Below, in pieces: positions 60,859 through 64,000 of a stretch of DNA of 64,000 bases (positions are counted from its first letter, which is position 1; every line of letters begins with the position of its first letter). The notes under the pieces are model-generated. The model was not told where the DNA came from. It did not search any database and saw only the letters and a program-made list of their open reading frames with translations. The translations under genes were made by a program, and so were the position numbers. The stretch covers positions 1,116,001 to 1,180,000 of the forward strand of contig NZ_CP154857.1 of the NCBI RefSeq assembly GCF_039614715.1, written 5' to 3'. Origin of the DNA: Microbacterium sp. AZCO (lineage in GTDB: Bacteria; Actinomycetota; Actinomycetes; Actinomycetales; Microbacteriaceae).

Positions 60859-61749
60859 TCACCAGCCGCGCTCGGCGAGACGGTGAGGCGCGGGCAGGTC
60901 GGACACGTTGATGCCGACCATCGCCTCGCCGAGGCCGCGCGAGACGTCGGCGATGACCTTGGGGTCGTCGTAGAACGTCGTCGCCTTGACGATCGCCGCT
61001 GCGCGCTCGGCCGGGTTGCCCGACTTGAAGATGCCCGAGCCGACGAAGACGCCGTCGGCGCCCATCTGCATCATCATCGCGGCGTCGGCAGGCGTCGCGA
61101 CGCCGCCGGCGACGAAGAGGACGACGGGGAGCGTGCCCGTCTCGGCGACCTCGGCGACGAGCTCGTAGGGCGCCTGCAGCTCCTTGGCGGCGACATACAG
61201 CTCGTCCTTCGTGAGCGACTTCAGGACGTTGATCTCGCTCGTGATCTTGCGGATGTGCTTGGTCGCCTCGGAGACGTCGCCCGTGCCGGCCTCGCCCTTG
61301 GAGCGGATCATCGCGGCGCCCTCGTTGATGCGGCGCAGGGCCTCGCCGAGGTTCGTCGCACCGCAGACGAAGGGGACCGTGAAGCCCCACTTGTCGATGT
61401 GGTTCACGTAGTCGGCCGGCGAGAGCACCTCGGACTCGTCGATGTAGTCGACGCCCAGCTCCTGCAGCACCTGCGCCTCGACGAAGTGGCCGATGCGGGC
61501 CTTCGCCATGACGGGGATCGAGACGGCCTCGATGATGCCGTCGATCATGTCGGGGTCGCTCATGCGCGAGACGCCGCCCTGCGCGCGGATGTCGGCGGGG
61601 ACCCGCTCGAGCGCCATGACCGCGACGGCGCCGGCATCCTCGGCGATCTTTGCCTGATCGGGGGTGACGACGTCCATGATGACGCCGCCCTTGAGCATCT
61701 CGGCGAGACCGCGCTTGACGCGGGAGGAACCGGTGGTGGGGGAAGACAT
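60859..61749 (-). CDS. pdxS: Pyridoxal 5'-phosphate synthase subunit PdxS
   Basis: PdxS builds PLP from ribose 5-phosphate, glyceraldehyde 3-phosphate and ammonia. The 296-residue TIM barrel has [13 protein letters not shown] [38 protein letters not shown] and the C-terminal [18 protein letters not shown] precedes the ATG at 61749 by 7 nt. pdxS-pdxT are divergent from the MocR regulator across about 80 bp with a palindrome at the expected transcription start. Confidence 0.97.
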   Translation of the reverse strand: MSSPTTGSSRVKRGLAEMLKGGVIMDVVTPDQAKIAEDAGAVAVMALERVPADIRAQGGVSRMSDPDMIDGIIEAVSIPVMAKARIGHFVEAQVLQELGVDYIDESEVLSPADYVNHIDKWGFTVPFVCGATNLGEALRRINEGAAMIRSKGEAGTGDVSEATKHIRKITSEINVLKSLTKDELYVAAKELQAPYELVAEVAETGTLPVVLFVAGGVATPADAAMMMQMGADGVFVGSGIFKSGNPAERAAAIVKATTFYDDPKVIADVSRGLGEAMVGINVSDLPAPHRLAERGW

Positions 61750-61767
61750 GGATAGACTCCTACGGGA

Positions 61768-61781
61768 TTGGCCTAGGCCAA
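61768..61781. promoter_or_regulatory. Perfect 14-bp palindrome between pdxS and ptsJ
   Basis: TTGGCCTAGGCCAA is its own reverse complement. A minus-strand TATCTT (61787-61782) adjoins it, placing the likely pdxS transcription start within the palindrome. It is the best candidate operator for the divergent MocR regulator. Confidence 0.55.
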
Positions 61782-61829
61782 AAGATAGCACGGCCCAGCA
61801 CGAACATTTCACGGCTCGGAGGGAGCTCG

Positions 61830-63164
61830 ATGGACGACGAGATCGTGGGCGGCACGGCGATCGAGATCGCCGAGAGCGTGCGCCGCCTGCTCGACCGCGG
61901 AGCGCTCGCGCCCGGCGACGCCCTTCCTCCCGTCCGTGCTCTCGCCGATCGGCTGCACGTCAACCGCAACACCGTCATGGCGGCCTACGGTCAGCTCGCA
62001 CGAGCCGGTGTCGTCGTCACGCGCGGGCGCGGCGGCACGAGCGTCGCCGACCGTGCCCCGGTGGCGCAGGAGGGCTTCGCGAGCGACAGCGTGCTGCGTG
62101 ACGTGGGCACCGGGAACCCCGATCCGGACCTCATCCCCGATCCCTCCGCCGCGCTCGCCCGCGTCGCCGGTCGTCCCGTCCTCTACGGCGAGCCCGTCAT
62201 CGACCCCGATCTCGCCGCCTGGGCGGATGCGTGGATGCGGGATGCCGTCGATCCGGCGCTCCCGTTCGGCCTGACCGTCACGAGCGGGGCGTCGGACGCG
62301 ATCGAGCGACTGCTCGCGCAGGCGCTCACGCGCGACGATGCGGTGGCCCTCGAGGACCCGTGCTTCCTCGCGAGCATCCACACCGTGCGTCTGGGCGGCT
62401 ACCGGCCCGTCGCGGTGCCGGTCGACGACGAGGGGATGACGGTCGACGGCCTGCGCTCGGCGCTGGCCGACGGCGTCCGGGCGGTCGTCTGCACACCCCG
62501 CGCGCAGAACCCGACGGGCGCGAGCCTCAGCGCCCGGCGGGCGCAGGAGCTGCGGGCCGTGCTCGCCGACCACCCGTACGTCCTCGTGATCGAGGACGAC
62601 CACTTCGCGATGCTGTCGTCCCGGCCGTACCACTCGCTCATCGGGCCCGGTCATCGCCGGTGGGCGCTCGTGAGGTCGGTGTCGAAGTTCCTCGGGCCCG
62701 ACATGTGCCTCGCGATCGCGGCATCCGATCCCCGCACCGCCGAGCGGCTCGCGATGCGCCTCACGCCCGGCACGACCTGGGTCAGCCACCTGCTGCAGCG
62801 GCTCACCCACGCCCTCGTCACCGACGAGGGCGTGCTCGCCGGGATCGCGGAGGCGGGCGCGCACTACGCAGAGCGCAACGCCGCATTCGCCGCGCGGCTC
62901 ACCGCGCACGGCGTGCCCGCCGCAGCCGGCGACGGCCTCAACCTGTGGGTCCGCGTGCCGTTCGCCGCGCGCGACGTCACCGAGCGGCTCATGCGTCGGG
63001 GCTGGCTCGCGCGGCCGGGTGACGAGTTCGTCCTCGGCGACGATGACGCCGCCCACCACCTGCGCCTGACCGTCCACGACCTCGACGACGAGGACGCCGA
63101 GCAGCTCGCGACGGACCTCGCGGCCGCCGTGCGCGCCGGGGACCTCGTGCGCAAGGTGGGATGA
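61830..63164 (+). CDS. ptsJ: PtsJ/PdxR-type MocR transcriptional regulator
   Basis: The 444-residue protein joins a GntR winged helix ([35 protein letters not shown]) to an aminotransferase-fold domain that senses PLP. PLP-site motifs are visible: [28 protein letters not shown] and the lysine in [11 protein letters not shown]. Divergence from pdxST and 7-nt spacing to pdxY indicate control of vitamin B6 synthesis and salvage. GGAGGGAG precedes the ATG at 61830. Confidence 0.92.
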   Translation: MDDEIVGGTAIEIAESVRRLLDRGALAPGDALPPVRALADRLHVNRNTVMAAYGQLARAGVVVTRGRGGTSVADRAPVAQEGFASDSVLRDVGTGNPDPDLIPDPSAALARVAGRPVLYGEPVIDPDLAAWADAWMRDAVDPALPFGLTVTSGASDAIERLLAQALTRDDAVALEDPCFLASIHTVRLGGYRPVAVPVDDEGMTVDGLRSALADGVRAVVCTPRAQNPTGASLSARRAQELRAVLADHPYVLVIEDDHFAMLSSRPYHSLIGPGHRRWALVRSVSKFLGPDMCLAIAASDPRTAERLAMRLTPGTTWVSHLLQRLTHALVTDEGVLAGIAEAGAHYAERNAAFAARLTAHGVPAAAGDGLNLWVRVPFAARDVTERLMRRGWLARPGDEFVLGDDDAAHHLRLTVHDLDDEDAEQLATDLAAAVRAGDLVRKVG

Positions 63165-63171
63165 TCGACCG

Positions 63172-64000
63172 GTGAAGATCCTCTCGATCCAGTCCGCGGT
63201 CGCCTACGGTCACGTCGGCAACTCCGCCGCCGTCTTCCCGCTGCAGCGGATCGGCGTCGAAGTCCTGCCGGTCTACACGGTGAACTTCTCCAACCACACG
63301 GGATACGGCGCCTGGCGCGGCCCGCTCATCGCGCCGAGCGACGTCGCGGACGTCATCACGGGCATCGAGGAGCGCGGCGCGTTCGGCGACATCGACGTCG
63401 TGCTGTCGGGCTATCAGGGCAGCGAGGGCATCGGCGACGTCATCCTGGATGCGGTGGCGCGGGTCAAGGCGGCGAACCCGTCGGCGATCTACTCCTGCGA
63501 CCCCGTGATGGGCAACGCGAAGTCGGGATGCTTCGTCGCTCCCGCCATCCCGATCCTTCTCCGCGAGCGGGTCGTCCCCCGGGCCGACATCATCACGCCG
63601 AACCAGTTCGAGCTCGGCTTCCTCACCGGCACCGAGCCCGCCGACCTCGAGTCGACGCTCGCATCGGCCGATCTCGCACGCGACCTGGGCCCGCGGACCG
63701 TCCTCGTGACGAGCGTCGAGCGCCCCGACCGCCCGGAGGGCACGATCGAGATGCTCGTCGTCACGGACGACGGCGCGTGGATCGTGCAGACGCCGCAGAT
63801 CCCGATGAAGGCCAACGGCTCGGGCGACGTCACGGCGGCGCTCTTCACCGCGCACTACCGCGAGACGGGCGATGCGGCCCTCGCCCTCGCGCGCACGACC
63901 TCGAGCGTCTTCGACCTGCTGCAGAACACCTTCGACTCCGGGCAGCGCGAGCTCCAGCTCGTCGAGTCGCAGGAGGCGTACGCGCACCCCCGTCTGCAGT
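63172..64000 (+). CDS. pdxY: Pyridoxal kinase PdxY (partial, 3' end cut by window edge)
   Basis: PdxY phosphorylates pyridoxal in the salvage pathway. The 276 visible residues begin VKILSIQSAVAYGHVGNSAAVFPLQRIG. They include GYQGSEGIG, CDPVMGN, ITPNQFELGFLTG and the catalytic ANGSGDVTAALF of ribokinase-type B6 kinases. The start is GTG at 63172, 7 nt after the ptsJ stop. The frame is still open at base 64000, and only a short C-terminus should be missing. Confidence 0.95.
   Translation, partial: MKILSIQSAVAYGHVGNSAAVFPLQRIGVEVLPVYTVNFSNHTGYGAWRGPLIAPSDVADVITGIEERGAFGDIDVVLSGYQGSEGIGDVILDAVARVKAANPSAIYSCDPVMGNAKSGCFVAPAIPILLRERVVPRADIITPNQFELGFLTGTEPADLESTLASADLARDLGPRTVLVTSVERPDRPEGTIEMLVVTDDGAWIVQTPQIPMKANGSGDVTAALFTAHYRETGDAALALARTTSSVFDLLQNTFDSGQRELQLVESQEAYAHPRLQ

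Noticed and set aside
60860..60862. GTG overlapping the pdxS stop (GTGA) as the pdxT start
   Set aside because: It is not in the pdxT reading frame and the frame it opens stops quickly.

Overview
The window is about 64 kb of very GC-rich DNA, estimated by eye at about 70% GC. It is packed with housekeeping genes in long overlapping operons, most of them on the minus strand. Gene order and family hallmarks point to the actinobacterial family Microbacteriaceae, most likely Microbacterium or a close relative. The main hallmarks are a HGxxPAAW protein in the trp operon, an mIHF domain fused to guanylate kinase, a PriA without ATPase motifs, long-form HisG, and many start codons placed 6-8 nt after a -10 hexamer. 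No rRNA, tRNA, insertion sequence, prophage or CRISPR array was seen.

Layout. 1-7434 (minus): rpe-hisE-hisG-hisF-hisI, then a Trp-associated membrane protein, HGxxPAAW, trpC-trpB-trpA and lgt, the last cut by the window edge. 7455-8627 (plus): glutaminase with a STAS-like tail, divergent from rpe across only 20 bp. 8687-24300 (minus): pyrR-pyrB-pyrC-(PH-like membrane protein)-carA-carB-pyrF, then mIHF-gmk, rpoZ, metK, priA, fmt and rsmB. A PyrR-binding leader overlaps the pyrR ribosome binding site. 24307-30224 (minus): an MBL-fold/Rieske protein, a SWIM-SNF2 ATPase, nusB and efp.

30343-35684 holds a quinate/shikimate catabolic block placed inside the aro gene neighbourhood. On the minus strand aroQ overlaps a QuiC1-like 3-dehydroshikimate dehydratase. 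On the plus strand are a TetR regulator, a second shikimate/quinate dehydrogenase and an MHS-type transporter. Two near-identical copies of a palindromic operator lie in front of quiC and in front of the dehydrogenase-transporter pair, which suggests one TetR regulon. A non-coding stretch with an 18-nt tandem repeat follows, then the biosynthetic run aroB-aroK-aroC-aroE-mltG-ruvX-alaS, a small membrane protein and rpsD (minus).

46127-64000: NUDIX and rarA (minus); a small membrane protein, a DUF349 protein and an orphan AbiEi-like protein (plus); relA-secF-secD-yajC-ruvB-ruvA-ruvC-yebC (minus); a DUF1697/PUA-like pair and pdxT-pdxS (minus); and the divergent MocR regulator ptsJ with pdxY (plus), the latter cut by the window edge.

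Pathways represented are tryptophan and histidine synthesis, de novo pyrimidines, the shikimate pathway with a matching catabolic branch, vitamin B6 synthesis and salvage, protein export, Holliday junction processing and the stringent response. The most unusual points are the shikimate-catabolism regulon, the mIHF-Gmk fusion, the overlapping divergent promoters of rpe and glsA, a pdxT with no ordinary start codon, and carB bracketed by inverted 22-bp repeats that encode the ends of its neighbours.
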